Origin: Variovorax gossypii
Lineage (GTDB): Bacteria; Pseudomonadota; Gammaproteobacteria; Burkholderiales; Burkholderiaceae_C
Direction: 5' to 3'
DNA length: 64,000 nucleotides
NCBI RefSeq assembly: GCF_003965815.1
Contig: NZ_RXOE01000001.1
Span: 124,001-188,000, forward strand
A program made the position numbers and the translations under genes. Each line of letters opens with the position of its first letter. The first letter of the stretch is position 1. Shown here in pieces: positions 35,737 through 45,818 of this stretch. Under the pieces are notes generated by a model. It saw nothing but the letters and a program-made list of their open reading frames with translations, was not told where the DNA came from and did no database searches.

Positions 35737-37659
35737 ATGAAAGCATCCGCTCCGGCTTCCGGGTCCCAGGTTTCAGCGTACGGCGAGGCGCCGCACCCGA
35801 CGGGCCCGGCGCTCATGGTGGCGGCGCTGGGCGTCGTGTTCGGCGATATCGGCACTTCGCCGCTCTACGCCTTCAAGGAAACGATGAACCCCGAGCACGG
35901 CGTGCCGTTCACGCCCGATTCGGTGCTGGGGCTGCTCTCGCTGATCTTCTGGGGACTGATGTTCGTGGTCACGCTGAAGTACGTGGTGTTCGTGCTGCGC
36001 GCCGACCACGACGGCGAGGGCGGCATCCTGGCGCTGCAGGCGCTCGCGCGCAGCGCCGTGGCGGGGCCGAAGACGAAGCCCTGGGTGTGGAACGCCATCG
36101 GGCTGCTGGGCCTGGTGGGCGCGGCCATGTTCTACGGCGACAGCCTGATCACGCCGGCCATCTCGGTGCTGTCGGCGGTCGAGGGGCTGGAAGTGCAGGC
36201 GCCGGTGCTGCAGCGCGCGGTGCTGCCGATCACGGTGGTGATCCTGATCGCGCTGTTCATGGTGCAGAAGAAGGGCACCGGCACGGTGGGCAAGATCTTC
36301 GGGCCGGTCATGCTGCTGTGGTTCATCGTGCTGGCCGCGGCAGGCGCATGGCAGGTGCTGCAGCAGCCGCAGGTGCTGGCGGCGCTCGATCCGCGGCGCG
36401 CCCTCGGCTTCCTGATCGAGCACCGGGCGCAGTCGCTGGCGGTGCTGGGCGCGGTGTTCCTGGCCTTCACCGGCGGCGAGGCGCTGTATGCGGACATGGG
36501 GCACTTCGGCGCCAGGCCGATCCGGCTGGCGTGGCTCTTCATCGCGCTGCCCGGACTGGTGCTGAACTACTTCGGGCAGGGGGCGCTGGTGCTGGCGAAC
36601 CCGGCTGCGATCGACAACCCGTTCTTCCGGCTCTTTCCCTCATGGGGCGTGCTGCCGATGGTGGTGCTGGCCGCGATGGCGACGGTGATCGCCTCGCAGG
36701 CGGTGATCTCGGGCGCGTTCTCGCTCACGGCGCATGCCATGCGCATGGGCTACCTGCCGCGCATGCGGGTCATTCAGACATCGGGCACGGCCATCGGGCA
36801 GATCTACGTGCCGGCCGTCAACTGGCTGCTGATGGTGGGCGTGCTGCTGCTGGTGCTGGGCTTCCGCAGTTCCGGCGCGCTGTCGGCGGCTTACGGCATC
36901 GCAGTGTCGATCACGATGGTGACGACCACGCTGCTGGCCGGCATCGTGGCCTGGGGGCTGTGGCGCTGGAACAAAGTGGCGGTGGCGATCGGCGTGGCCG
37001 CATTCGCGGTGGTCGACCTGACTTTCGTGATCGCCAACAGCCTGAAGGTGGCCGAGGGCGGCTGGCTCACGCTGGCGGTGGCGGCCGTGGTGATGGTGCT
37101 CTTCACGACCTGGTCGAAGGGGCGCCGGCTGGGCCTGGAGGCGGCCGCGGCCGAGAGCCTGCCGCTGCGGCCCTTCGTCGAATCGCTGGCGCAGCACATG
37201 CCGCACCGGGTGAGCGGCACGGCCGTGTTCCTGAACCCCGACGCCACGGCGGTGCCGCATGCGCTGCTGCACAACCTCAAGCACAACCAGGTGCTGCACG
37301 AGCAGGTGATCGTGCTGCGCGTGCTGGCCTGCGACACGCCACGCGTCGACGCGCGCATCCGCATCGAGGCCGAGCAGCTGATGGAGGGCATCTGGATGGT
37401 CACGGCGCGCCACGGCTTCATGGAGCGGCCCGACGTGCCGGAATTCATCCGCATCCTGGCGTACCAGAAGACGCTGGCGATCGACTCGATGAAGACGTCG
37501 TACTTCGTCTCGCGGGCCTCGGTGGGCGAGGAAAACCTGCCGGGCATGAACCCGATCCGGCGCGTGCTCTTCGGCTGGCTGCAGCGCAATGCGGGGAGGG
37601 CCTCGGACTATTTCGAGCTGCCCGACAACCGCTTGGTGGAGATGGGCCAGCGCACCTAG
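35737..37659 (+). CDS. kup: Kup-family potassium uptake permease
   Basis: A 640-residue membrane protein with 12 hydrophobic helices and a C-terminal cytosolic domain of about 150 residues. The family opening G-V-V-F-G-D-I-G-T-S-P-L-Y-A and the G-G-E-A-L-Y-A-D-M-G-H-F motif are both present. The ATG at 35737 gives the usual Kup length; the reading frame is open further upstream but overlaps hpnC. It imports K+ with protons. Divergent from hpnC. Confidence 0.93.
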   Translation: MKASAPASGSQVSAYGEAPHPTGPALMVAALGVVFGDIGTSPLYAFKETMNPEHGVPFTPDSVLGLLSLIFWGLMFVVTLKYVVFVLRADHDGEGGILALQALARSAVAGPKTKPWVWNAIGLLGLVGAAMFYGDSLITPAISVLSAVEGLEVQAPVLQRAVLPITVVILIALFMVQKKGTGTVGKIFGPVMLLWFIVLAAAGAWQVLQQPQVLAALDPRRALGFLIEHRAQSLAVLGAVFLAFTGGEALYADMGHFGARPIRLAWLFIALPGLVLNYFGQGALVLANPAAIDNPFFRLFPSWGVLPMVVLAAMATVIASQAVISGAFSLTAHAMRMGYLPRMRVIQTSGTAIGQIYVPAVNWLLMVGVLLLVLGFRSSGALSAAYGIAVSITMVTTTLLAGIVAWGLWRWNKVAVAIGVAAFAVVDLTFVIANSLKVAEGGWLTLAVAAVVMVLFTTWSKGRRLGLEAAAAESLPLRPFVESLAQHMPHRVSGTAVFLNPDATAVPHALLHNLKHNQVLHEQVIVLRVLACDTPRVDARIRIEAEQLMEGIWMVTARHGFMERPDVPEFIRILAYQKTLAIDSMKTSYFVSRASVGEENLPGMNPIRRVLFGWLQRNAGRASDYFELPDNRLVEMGQRT

Positions 37660-37682
37660 ATTTCGCGGTCGGCAGGCCCTAG

Positions 37683-37746
37683 TGACCAGCGGGTCATTGA
37701 CACTGGTTCACGTTTACCCTAGATTACTAACCAGTGGGTCAGTAAT
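37683..37746 (+). promoter_or_regulatory. Sigma-70 promoter flanked by two operator-like palindromes
   Basis: TTGACA (37697-37702) and TAGATT (37720-37725) are 17 bp apart. TGACC-agcg-GGTCA (37683-37696) abuts the -35. A second imperfect palindrome covering 37723-37746, containing ACCAGTGGGTCAGTAAT, overlaps the -10 and start site. Both share the ACCAGYGGGTCA core, so one repressor could occlude the promoter. No regulator gene is adjacent. Confidence 0.7.
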
Positions 37747-37775
37747 GGCCCGGTTCGTCCTTTCCAGGGTGTCTC

Positions 37776-38975
37776 ATGACCGCTTCCGCCGTCTTCCCGT
37801 CCCGCCTCCGCAGTGCCGCCTGGCTGCTGCTTCCCGCCATCTTTCTGGCTGGCTGTTCGCCTAAACCCGCAGCCGAGGATCCGGTCCGCGCGGTCAAGTT
37901 CGTGACCGTGGGGGCGAGCGAGTTCGACGCCCAGCCCGAGTTCTCGGCCGAGGTGCGCGCCCGGGTCGAATCGCGACTGGGCTTCCGCGTCGGCGGCAAG
38001 ATCACCAGGCGGCAGGCCGAACTCGGCCAGCATGTGCAGGCCGGCCAGGTGCTGGCCCAGCTCGATCCGCAGGACTACCGCCTTGCCGCCGAAGCAGCAC
38101 GCGCCCAGCAGGCCGCCGCGCTGACCAACCGCGACCTGGCAGCCGCCGACCTCAAGCGCTACACCGAACTGCGGTCGCAGAACTTCATCAGCGGAGCCGA
38201 GCTGGAGCGCCGCGAAACCACCTGGAAGGCCGCGCAGGCCCAGCTCGAGCAGGCGCAGGCGCAACTCGCCTCACAGGGCAACCAGGCCAACTACACGACG
38301 CTGGTGGCCGACGTGGCCGGCATCGTCACCGCCATCGAGGCCGAGCCCGGCCAGGTGGTGCAGGCCGGCACACCGGTCGTGCGCATCGCGCAGGACGGCG
38401 CCCGTGACGTGGTGTTCGCGGTGCCCGAAGACCGGGCCACGCTGATCAAGACCGGCTCGCCCGTGACGGTGCGCGGCTGGTCCGGCGGCAACGAGCTGCA
38501 GGGCCAGGTGCGCGAGGTGGCGGCGAGCGCCGATGCGGTCACGCGCACCTACTCGGTCAAGGTGGCCATCGATGCCGCCACCGCGCCGCCGCTGGGTGCC
38601 ACCGTCTATGCGCGTCCGCAGGCGCTGGCTCACTCCAGCGCCCCGGTGATGAAGCTGCCGACCAGCGCGCTGCGCCAGGAGGGCAAGGGCACTTCCGTGT
38701 GGGTGCTCGACAAGTCGACCATGACGGTGCGCTCGCAGCCCGTGCAGGTGGCCACGGCCGACGGCAACGAGGCCGTGATCGCCGGCGGCATCTCGCCCGG
38801 CATGATGGTCGTGGCCGCGGGCGTGCATGTGCTGTCGCCGGGTCAGAAGGTCACCATCTACCAGTCCAAGGAGGCGGCCGCGGCCGCCGCCAATGCCGGT
38901 GCGAAGGAGTCCGTGCAGCCGGTCACGGCCGTTGCCGCGACGAACAAGGAGATCGCAGCGGGTGCCGCCAAATGA
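37776..38975 (+). CDS. RND efflux adaptor lipoprotein
   Basis: A 399-residue HlyD-family adaptor with a lipoprotein signal (L-A-G-C27). The lipoyl-like half motifs Q-H-V-Q-A-G-Q-V-L-A-Q-L-D and A-E-P-G-Q-V-V-Q-A-G-T-P-V flank an alpha-helical hairpin. The Ala-rich C-terminal tail after about residue 365 is low complexity. It overlaps the RND pump start by 4 bp and lies behind a repressible-looking promoter. Confidence 0.9.
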   Translation: MTASAVFPSRLRSAAWLLLPAIFLAGCSPKPAAEDPVRAVKFVTVGASEFDAQPEFSAEVRARVESRLGFRVGGKITRRQAELGQHVQAGQVLAQLDPQDYRLAAEAARAQQAAALTNRDLAAADLKRYTELRSQNFISGAELERRETTWKAAQAQLEQAQAQLASQGNQANYTTLVADVAGIVTAIEAEPGQVVQAGTPVVRIAQDGARDVVFAVPEDRATLIKTGSPVTVRGWSGGNELQGQVREVAASADAVTRTYSVKVAIDAATAPPLGATVYARPQALAHSSAPVMKLPTSALRQEGKGTSVWVLDKSTMTVRSQPVQVATADGNEAVIAGGISPGMMVVAAGVHVLSPGQKVTIYQSKEAAAAAANAGAKESVQPVTAVAATNKEIAAGAAK

Positions 38976-41900
38976 GCGGCGGCGCGGCGAACCCCAACGA
39001 CAAGCCCTCCGGCTTCAATCTCTCCAAATGGGCGCTGGACCACGCGCCCCTCACGCGCTACCTGATGGTGGTGCTGATGGTGCTGGGTGCGTTCGCGTAC
39101 TTCCAGCTCGGACAGGACGAAGACCCGCCGTTCACCTTCCGCGCGATGGTGGTGCGGACCTACTGGCCCGGCGCCACCGCACAGCAGGTGGCCGAGCAGG
39201 TCACCGACAAGCTCGAGCGTACGCTGCAGGAGGCGCCGTACGCCGACAAGATCCGCAGCTATTCGAAGCCCGGCGAGTCGCAGATCATCTTCAACATCAA
39301 GGACTCGTCGAAGTCCACCGAGGTAGCGAACGTCTGGTACACGGTGCGCAAGAAGATCGGCGACATGCGCGCCACCTTGCCCGCCGGTGTGCAGGGGCCG
39401 TTCTTCAATGACGACTTCGGCGACGTCTATGGCGTGATCTACGCGCTGGAGAGCGAAGGCTTCAGCTACGCCGAACTCAAGACGCTGGCCGACGACGTGC
39501 GCCAGCAACTGCTGCGCGTGAAGGACGTGGCCAAGGTCGACCAGTTCGGCGTGCAGGACGAGAAGGTCTACATCGAGATCTCGCAGAAGCGCCTGGCGCA
39601 GCTGGGGCTCGACTTCAACGCCGTGCTCTCGCAGCTCGGCTCGCAGAACGCCATCGAGAGCGCGGGCACGATCCAGTCGCCGCTGGACGTGGTGCAGGTG
39701 CGCGTCGCGGGCCAGTTCACCAGCGTCGACCAGCTGCGCGAAATGCCCATCCGCGGCAGCTCGGGCAACCAGCTCAAGCTCGGCGACATCGCCGACATCC
39801 ACCGCGGCTACGTCGATCCGCCCACGGTCAAGATGCACCACCAGGGCAAGGAAGTGATCGGCCTGGGCGTGTCGATGGCCAAGGGCGGCGACATCATCGC
39901 GCTGGGCAAGGCGCTGAAGGCCACCGCCGTCACCATCGAACAGCGCCTGCCGGCCGGCGTGAAACTGGCGCAGGTGCAGGACCAGCCGGTGGCGGTGGCG
40001 AGCTCGGTCAACGAGTTCGTCGGCGTGCTGATCGAGGCCGTGGCCATCGTGCTGGCCGTGAGCATCATCTCGCTGGGCCTGCACAAGGGCGGGCGCTTCG
40101 GCTGGTACGTCGACATGCGACCGGGGCTGGTGGTGGCGATCACCATTCCGCTGGTGCTGGCCGTGACCTTCCTGGCGATGAACTACTTCGGCATCGGGCT
40201 GCACAAGATATCGCTGGGCTCGCTCATCATCGCGCTGGGCCTGCTGGTGGACGACGCGATCATCGCGGTCGAGATGATGGTGCGGAAGATGGAGGAGGGC
40301 TACGACAAGGTCCGCGCCGCCACCTTCGCCTACGACGTGACGGCCAAGCCGATGCTCACGGGCACGCTCATCACCGCGGCGGGCTTCCTGCCGATCGGCA
40401 TCGCCAAGTCGGTGACGGGCGAGTACACCTTCGCCATCTTCGCGGTGACGGTGATCGCGCTGGTGCTGTCGTGGATCGTCTCGGTGTACTTCGTTCCCTA
40501 CCTCGGCACGCTGCTGCTGAAGGTGAAGCCGCACGACCCCGATGCGCCGCCGCACGAGCTCTTCGACACGCCGTTCTACAACGCCTTCCGCTCCACCGTG
40601 AACTGGTGCGTGCAGCACCGCTGGATGACCATCGGCGCCACGGTGCTGATCTTCGCGCTCGGCATCTTCGGCATGGGCAAGGTGCAGCAGCAGTTCTTCC
40701 CGGATTCGAGCCGGCCCGAGATCCTGGTCGACATCTGGTTCCCCGAAGGCACCTCGTTCGCCGCGAACGAGGAAGTGGCCAAGCGCGTCGAGAAACGCGT
40801 CATGCAGGAGGCCGGCGTGAGCACCGTCAGCACCTGGATCGGCTCGGGCGTGCCGCGCTTCTACCTGCCGCTGGACCAGGTGTTTCCGCAGACCAACGTG
40901 TCGCAGCTGATCGTGCTCGCCAAGGACCTGAAGGTGCGCGAGACCCTGCGCATCAAGCTGCCGCAGGTGCTGGCGCAGGAATTCCCCGAGGTGCGCGGCC
41001 GCGTGAAGCTGCTGCCCAACGGCCCGCCGGTGCCGTACCCGGTGCAGTTCCGCGTGATCGGCCCCGACCCGGCGCTGCTGCGCGGCCATGCCGACGAGGT
41101 GAAGGCCGTGCTGCGCGACAACGCCAACATGCGTGGCGTGAACGACAACTGGAACGAGTCGGTGAAGGTCATCCGCCTCGAGATCGACCAGGCCAAGGCG
41201 CGTGCGCTCGGTGTGACTAGCCAGGCCATCGCGCAGGCTTCCAAGACCATGTTCAGCGGCACCACCGTGGGCCAGTACCGCGAGAACGACCTGCTGATAG
41301 ACATCGTGCTGCGCCAGGCGCCCGACGAGCGCCAGGCCATCTCGGACATCGGAAATGCATACATCCCGACGACCTCGGGCCGCTCGATTCCGCTGACGCA
41401 GATCGCCAAGCCGGTGTTCACCTGGGAGCCGGGAGTGATGTGGCGCGAGAACCGCGACTACGCCATCACCGTGCAGGGCGACGTGATCGAAGGCCTGCAG
41501 GGCGCGACCGTGACGGCGCAGCTGCTGCCGAAGCTGCGCGAGCTCGAGGCCGGCTGGGTCGCGGCCGGGCAGGGCGCCTATCGCATCGAAGTGGCGGGCG
41601 CGGTGGAGGAAAGCAGCAAGGGCTCGGCCTCCATCGTGGCCGGCGTGCCGATCATGCTGTTCCTGGTGTTCACGCTGCTGATGCTGCAGCTGCACAGCTT
41701 CAGCCGTTCGCTGCTGGTGTTCATCACCGGCCCGATGGGCATCGCCGGCGTGGCCGGCGCGCTACTGGTGCTGAACCGGCCTTTCGGCTTCGTCGCGCTG
41801 CTGGGCGTGATCGCGCTGATGGGCATGATCCAGCGCAACGCCGTGATCCTGATCGACCAGATCGAGCTCGACCGCGCGGCGGGCGTGCCGGCGTGGGACG

Positions 41901-42130
41901 CGATCGTGGAGTCGGCGGTGCGGCGGCTGCGGCCGATCGTGCTGACCGCTGCCGCGGCGGTGCTGGCGATGATCCCGTTGTCGCGCAGCGTTTTCTGGGG
42001 GCCGATGGCCGTTGCAATCATGGGTGGGCTGATCGTGGCAACGGTGTTGACCCTGCTTGCCCTGCCCGCGATGTACGCCGCCGCGTTCCGCGTGAAGCGC
42101 GAGCCGGAAACGGTGCCGATTAGCGTCTAA
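38972..42130 (+). CDS. RND efflux pump inner-membrane transporter, second system
   Basis: A 1052-residue RND transporter with the TM4 motif L-G-L-L-V-D-D-A-I-I-A-V-E. It is only distantly similar to the first pump in the window. The N-terminus bears a 25-residue hydrophilic extension before the first helix. No outer-membrane factor gene accompanies it, so it probably uses a TolC/OprM-type channel encoded elsewhere. Substrate unknown. Confidence 0.92.
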   Translation: MSGGAANPNDKPSGFNLSKWALDHAPLTRYLMVVLMVLGAFAYFQLGQDEDPPFTFRAMVVRTYWPGATAQQVAEQVTDKLERTLQEAPYADKIRSYSKPGESQIIFNIKDSSKSTEVANVWYTVRKKIGDMRATLPAGVQGPFFNDDFGDVYGVIYALESEGFSYAELKTLADDVRQQLLRVKDVAKVDQFGVQDEKVYIEISQKRLAQLGLDFNAVLSQLGSQNAIESAGTIQSPLDVVQVRVAGQFTSVDQLREMPIRGSSGNQLKLGDIADIHRGYVDPPTVKMHHQGKEVIGLGVSMAKGGDIIALGKALKATAVTIEQRLPAGVKLAQVQDQPVAVASSVNEFVGVLIEAVAIVLAVSIISLGLHKGGRFGWYVDMRPGLVVAITIPLVLAVTFLAMNYFGIGLHKISLGSLIIALGLLVDDAIIAVEMMVRKMEEGYDKVRAATFAYDVTAKPMLTGTLITAAGFLPIGIAKSVTGEYTFAIFAVTVIALVLSWIVSVYFVPYLGTLLLKVKPHDPDAPPHELFDTPFYNAFRSTVNWCVQHRWMTIGATVLIFALGIFGMGKVQQQFFPDSSRPEILVDIWFPEGTSFAANEEVAKRVEKRVMQEAGVSTVSTWIGSGVPRFYLPLDQVFPQTNVSQLIVLAKDLKVRETLRIKLPQVLAQEFPEVRGRVKLLPNGPPVPYPVQFRVIGPDPALLRGHADEVKAVLRDNANMRGVNDNWNESVKVIRLEIDQAKARALGVTSQAIAQASKTMFSGTTVGQYRENDLLIDIVLRQAPDERQAISDIGNAYIPTTSGRSIPLTQIAKPVFTWEPGVMWRENRDYAITVQGDVIEGLQGATVTAQLLPKLRELEAGWVAAGQGAYRIEVAGAVEESSKGSASIVAGVPIMLFLVFTLLMLQLHSFSRSLLVFITGPMGIAGVAGALLVLNRPFGFVALLGVIALMGMIQRNAVILIDQIELDRAAGVPAWDAIVESAVRRLRPIVLTAAAAVLAMIPLSRSVFWGPMAVAIMGGLIVATVLTLLALPAMYAAAFRVKREPETVPISV

Positions 42131-42151
42131 AATCGCAGGCTGACCGATTTC

Positions 42152-42207
42152 AAGCGGATGGTCTTTGGCCCACGGGAATCCGTGGTGCGAAAAGCCCGTC
42201 CGCTTTT
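42152..42207 (+). terminator. Probable terminator of the second RND operon
   Basis: AAGCGGA/TCCGCTT outer stem enclosing CACGG-gaat-CCGTG, then TTTT. The complex shape lowers confidence. Confidence 0.5.
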
Positions 42208-42235
42208 GCATTCACCTGAAAAAAAGATTGGCATC

Positions 42236-42322
42236 GCGCGGGTGGCGAAATTGGTAGACGCACCAGGTTTAGGTCCTGACGTTCGCAAGAACGTGCCGGT
42301 TCGAGTCCGGCCCCGCGCACCA
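42236..42322 (+). tRNA. tRNA-Leu (anticodon UAG)
   Basis: 87 nt with encoded CCA. The acceptor stem GCGCGGG/CCCGCGC is perfect. The anticodon loop TTTAGGT gives UAG (reads CUA and related leucine codons). A long variable arm and GGTTCGAGTCC T-arm confirm a class II leucine tRNA. Confidence 0.97.
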
Positions 42323-42357
42323 GCCCTGCATGTAGCCCGTTCTATCGAGCAGCAATG

Positions 42358-42391
42358 AAGCCCCGTTCCGCAAGGAGCGGGGCTTTTTCTT
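42358..42391 (+). terminator. Terminator of tRNA-Leu(UAG)
   Basis: AAGCCCCG/CGGGGCTT stem followed by TTTTCTTTT; on the minus strand it may also serve the convergent gene. Confidence 0.88.
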
Positions 42392-42406
42392 TTCCTTTTT
42401 CCCGCT

Positions 42407-43411
42407 CTACCAGTCGCTGCTGCTACTGCTGTCGCTGCTTCCGCTGTCGGAACTGCTGCTGCTCGAGTCGTCCCACGAGCTCGTGTCGCTGATGCCGAAG
42501 TTGTTGTCCACGAAGCTGCGATCGACCTGCCGCTCCGGCTCCGGATCGGACGAGGGCCAGAGGCTGCTGCCCATCCTGTCGTTGCCGCTGTCGTGGTGGC
42601 GGTGGTTGTTGAAGATGTTGGTCGTGTTGCCCTGATGGTCGTCGGAGCGGTCGTTCAGCATGTGGCGCAGCAGCTCGCCCGCGACCACCGCGCCGACGCC
42701 CGCCGCGGCGCCCGCGGCCAGTGCACCGCCGATGCCGGGGCCTTGGCTGGGGGCGGGAGGGGCGGAGCCGTAGTCCCTGTAGTCGTCCGTCCTGCCGTAG
42801 CCCATCGACGAATCGCTGGTGGGCCTGGAGAACCTGGTTCCGCTCCCGGCGGGGGCAGGCGCCTCGAAGGTGGTGGCGCGGCGGCGCTGCTGGAAGACCA
42901 CATAGGCGACGACGAACAGCGCCACGATGCCGATCGGCCCCCAGGGAATCGGGCCGGACGATGAGCCCGTATCCGCCTTGCCGGATGCCAATGCTGCAGC
43001 CGGGCTGGGTACGGGCGGTGGCTCGGGTTTGGTCTCGACCGGTTTCTCCAGCTTGCGTTCGAGCTTGGCGACCGACTCGGCCTTCGCGAACTTGAGTCCG
43101 GGCGACAGCTCCTTGGCCAGGGCCAGTTCGTCCCTGGCATCGTCGAGCTCGCCCTTCATCGCAAGAAGCTCGGCGTGCACGTAGTGGGCCTTCGCGCTCT
43201 TCGGATGGTTCTTCAGCACCTTCGCGATCATCGCGTCGGCATCGGCCATCCTGCCGTTGCTTGCCGCTTCGTAGATCTGCTGGATGGTCGGCTCCTTCGC
43301 CGCTGCCGCCGGCGCCGCGGTGGTCTTGGCCAGCGCGGGCGAAGGCATGCCGAACACGAGGACCAGGGCGAAGGCGAGGGCGGCGAACAGTCGCTGGAAG
43401 AGGATGGGCAT
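42407..43411 (-). CDS. TPR-containing membrane protein with Ser-rich tail
   Basis: A 334-residue protein with a Sec signal (about residues 1-28), a helical TPR-like region (about 45-110), a Pro-rich linker, one membrane helix (about 155-175, P-I-G-I-V-A-L-F-V-V-A-Y), a glycine/alanine-rich second hydrophobic stretch near 245-265, and a tail of about 30 residues made mostly of Ser and Asp. AAGGA lies 6 bp before the start at 43411. The architecture recalls small stress or envelope proteins, but the family is not recognised. Confidence 0.75.
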   Translation of the reverse strand: MPILFQRLFAALAFALVLVFGMPSPALAKTTAAPAAAAKEPTIQQIYEAASNGRMADADAMIAKVLKNHPKSAKAHYVHAELLAMKGELDDARDELALAKELSPGLKFAKAESVAKLERKLEKPVETKPEPPPVPSPAAALASGKADTGSSSGPIPWGPIGIVALFVVAYVVFQQRRRATTFEAPAPAGSGTRFSRPTSDSSMGYGRTDDYRDYGSAPPAPSQGPGIGGALAAGAAAGVGAVVAGELLRHMLNDRSDDHQGNTTNIFNNHRHHDSGNDRMGSSLWPSSDPEPERQVDRSFVDNNFGISDTSSWDDSSSSSSDSGSSDSSSSSDW

Positions 43412-43676
43412 TCGTTCCTTGGGGAAATGTCGAATCGCAGCCACTGTAAAGGCGAAATCGGCCATGAATCCGGGCGTGGTGCGCAATCTCTGCTGCAGCT
43501 GGTCGCCGACCCGCTCAAAACGGGCGCTTCCAGCCGATTAGAATCATGGGTTGCCCAGTTTTGCAGGCGGCACGCGTGTGCCTCCGCATAAATCCCGCTA
43601 GCGCGTGCAAGTCCTTGATCTGTATCGGTAAAAAGACGCAGGCCCCGCGCAACAGCCCCCTCACAAGGAAGACATC

Positions 43677-44993
43677 ATGACCGTGACCGTTGAAACTCTC
43701 GAGAAGCTCGAACGCAAGATCACGCTGACCCTGCCGGTCGGCACCATCCAGTCCGAAGTCGATTCGCGCCTCAAGAAGCTCGCGCGCACCGTCAAGATGG
43801 ACGGCTTCCGTCCCGGCAAGGTGCCGATGAACGTCGTTGCCCAGCGCTACGGCTACTCGGTGCACTACGAAGTCATGAACGACAAGGTCGGCGAGGCTTT
43901 CTCGCAAGCCGCGAACGAAGCCAAGCTGCGCGTCGCCGGCCAGCCCCGCATCACCGAGAAGGAAGACGCACCTGAAGGCGAACTGGCCTTCGACGCGATC
44001 TTCGAAGTGTTCCCCGACGTCAAGATCAACGACCTGTCGGGCGCCGAAGTCGAGAAGCTGTCGGCCGAAGTCGGCGAAGACGCCATCGACAAGACCCTCG
44101 ACATCCTGCGCAAGCAGCGCCGCACCTTCGCCCAGCGCGCGCAGGACGCCGTCGCTCAGGACAGCGACCGCGTGACCGTCGACTTCGAAGGCAAGATCGA
44201 CGGCGAGCCCTTCCAGGGCGGCAAGGCCGAAGACTTCCAGTTCGTCGTCGGCGAAGGCCAGATGCTGAAGGAATTCGAAGACGCCGTGCGCGGCATGAAG
44301 GCCGGCGACAGCCGCACCTTCCCGCTGTCGTTCCCGGCCGACTACCACGGCAAGGACGTGGCCGGCAAGCAGGCCGACTTCCTCGTCACCGTGAAGAAGA
44401 TCGAAGCCTCGAACCTGCCCGAAGTCAACGAGCAGCTCGCCAAGTCGCTCGGCATCGCCGAAGCCACCGTCGAAGGCCTGCGCGCCGACATCAAGCGCAA
44501 CCTCGAGCGCGAAGTGAAGTTCCGCCTGCTGGCCCGCAACAAGAACGCCGTGATGGACGCCCTGGTGGCCAACGCCGAGCTCGACCTGCCGAACGCCAGC
44601 GTGCAGTCGGAAGTCAGCCGCATGGTCGAAGGCGCCCGCGCCGAACTGAAGCAGCGCGGCATCAAGGACGCCGACAAGGCCCCGATCCCCGACGAAGTGT
44701 TCCGCCCGCAAGCCGAGCGCCGCGTGCGCCTGGGTCTGGTGGTGGCCGAGCTGGTGCGTGCCAACAACCTGCAGGCCAAGCCCGAGCAGATCAAGGCCCA
44801 CATCGACGAGCTGGCCGCCAGCTACGAGAAGCCGGCCGACGTGGTGCGCTGGTACTTCAGCGACAACAACCGCCTGGCGGAAGTCGAAGCCGTGGTCATC
44901 GAGAACAACGTGACCGATTTCGTCCTCGGCAAGGCCAAGGTCAACGAAAAGTCGGTGTCGTTCGACGAACTGATGGCTCAGCAGCAAGGCTGA
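43677..44993 (+). CDS. tig: Trigger factor, ribosome-associated chaperone and prolyl isomerase
   Basis: A 438-residue chaperone with three domains. The N-terminal ribosome-binding domain has the G-F-R-P-G-K signature at about residues 43-48, the FKBP-like prolyl isomerase domain spans about 150-245, and the helical C-terminal arm domain follows. It binds nascent chains at the ribosome exit. It heads the classical tig-clpP-clpX-lon cluster. A leader of about 130 nt precedes it. Codon use is biased toward a narrow, highly expressed-type set. Confidence 0.97.
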   Translation: MTVTVETLEKLERKITLTLPVGTIQSEVDSRLKKLARTVKMDGFRPGKVPMNVVAQRYGYSVHYEVMNDKVGEAFSQAANEAKLRVAGQPRITEKEDAPEGELAFDAIFEVFPDVKINDLSGAEVEKLSAEVGEDAIDKTLDILRKQRRTFAQRAQDAVAQDSDRVTVDFEGKIDGEPFQGGKAEDFQFVVGEGQMLKEFEDAVRGMKAGDSRTFPLSFPADYHGKDVAGKQADFLVTVKKIEASNLPEVNEQLAKSLGIAEATVEGLRADIKRNLEREVKFRLLARNKNAVMDALVANAELDLPNASVQSEVSRMVEGARAELKQRGIKDADKAPIPDEVFRPQAERRVRLGLVVAELVRANNLQAKPEQIKAHIDELAASYEKPADVVRWYFSDNNRLAEVEAVVIENNVTDFVLGKAKVNEKSVSFDELMAQQQG

Positions 44994-45108
44994 TTTCCGT
45001 CGCCGCCCGCTACGCCGATGGGGCTTGTGCTTTGCGGCACGAGCCCCATTTCACTCAGGCGTACAGTTCAGAAACAGCGAACGATTCCATTTCCCGGAGA
45101 GCAAATAC

Positions 45109-45717
45109 ATGAGCGCACAGGAAACCCAGGCCCTCGGCATGATCCCGATGGTCATCGAGCAATCCGGCCGCGGCGAGCGGTCGTATGACATCTATTCGCG
45201 CCTCCTCAAGGAGCGCATCGTCTTTCTGGTGGGCGAGGTCAACGACCAGACCGCCAACCTCGTGGTGGCCCAGCTGCTGTTCCTCGAGAGTGAGAACCCG
45301 GACAAGGACATTTCCTTCTACATCAACTCCCCGGGCGGCAGCGTGAGCGCCGGCATGGCCATCTACGACACCATGCAGTTCATCAAGCCCGACGTGTCGA
45401 CCATGTGCCTGGGCTTCGCGGCCAGCATGGGCGCCTTCCTGCTGGCGGCCGGCGAGAAGGGCAAGCGTTTCTCGCTGCCCAACTCCAAGATCATGATCCA
45501 CCAGGTGCTCGGCGGCGCACGCGGCCAGGCAACCGACATCGAGATCCACGCGCGCGACATCCTGCGCACCAAGGACCAGATGAACCGCATCCTGGCTGAG
45601 CGCACCGGCCAGCCGCTGGAAAAGGTCAAGGCCGATACCGAGCGCGACTATTTCCTCACGGCCGACGAGGCCAAGGACTACGGCCTGGTCGATCAGGTCG
45701 TCGCGAAGCGCGGTTGA
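45109..45717 (+). CDS. clpP: ATP-dependent Clp protease proteolytic subunit
   Basis: A 202-residue serine protease with catalytic S106 (G-F-A-A-S-M-G-A), H131 (M-I-H-Q) and D180. The N-terminal processing region [15 protein letters not shown] fits the ClpP propeptide. The ATG at 45109 gives the normal length; the upstream in-frame extension lacks family similarity. It forms the tetradecamer that associates with ClpX, encoded next. Confidence 0.97.
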   Translation: MSAQETQALGMIPMVIEQSGRGERSYDIYSRLLKERIVFLVGEVNDQTANLVVAQLLFLESENPDKDISFYINSPGGSVSAGMAIYDTMQFIKPDVSTMCLGFAASMGAFLLAAGEKGKRFSLPNSKIMIHQVLGGARGQATDIEIHARDILRTKDQMNRILAERTGQPLEKVKADTERDYFLTADEAKDYGLVDQVVAKRG

Positions 45718-45744
45718 ACGCCGGCGCCGAGGGCGCCAAATGGC

Positions 45745-45786
45745 AAAAAACGGCGTTTTCCACACGGGAAACGCCGTTTTTGTTTA
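45745..45786 (+). terminator. Terminator between clpP and clpX
   Basis: A long stem beginning ACGGCGTTTTCC pairs with GGGAAACGCCGT and has T tracts on both strands. clpX therefore likely has its own promoter or depends on readthrough. Confidence 0.9.
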
Positions 45787-45818
45787 GTTATCATTGTCCC
45801 TACCCTGTAACGAGGCAA

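Noticed and set aside
35736..35738. ATG at 35738 as the hpnC start
   Set aside because: It would make the hpnC and kup start codons share the same CATG and add residues without family character; a downstream GTG is preferred, although not proven.
38858..41695. A 945-codon open frame on the minus strand opposite the second RND gene
   Set aside because: Same antisense composition artefact; no start signal, no recognisable domain, and the opposite strand is a clear RND pump.
43516..43544. Possible tig promoter with TAGAAT at 43539
   Set aside because: The -10 looks good, but no acceptable -35 lies at 16-18 bp, so it is not listed as a feature.
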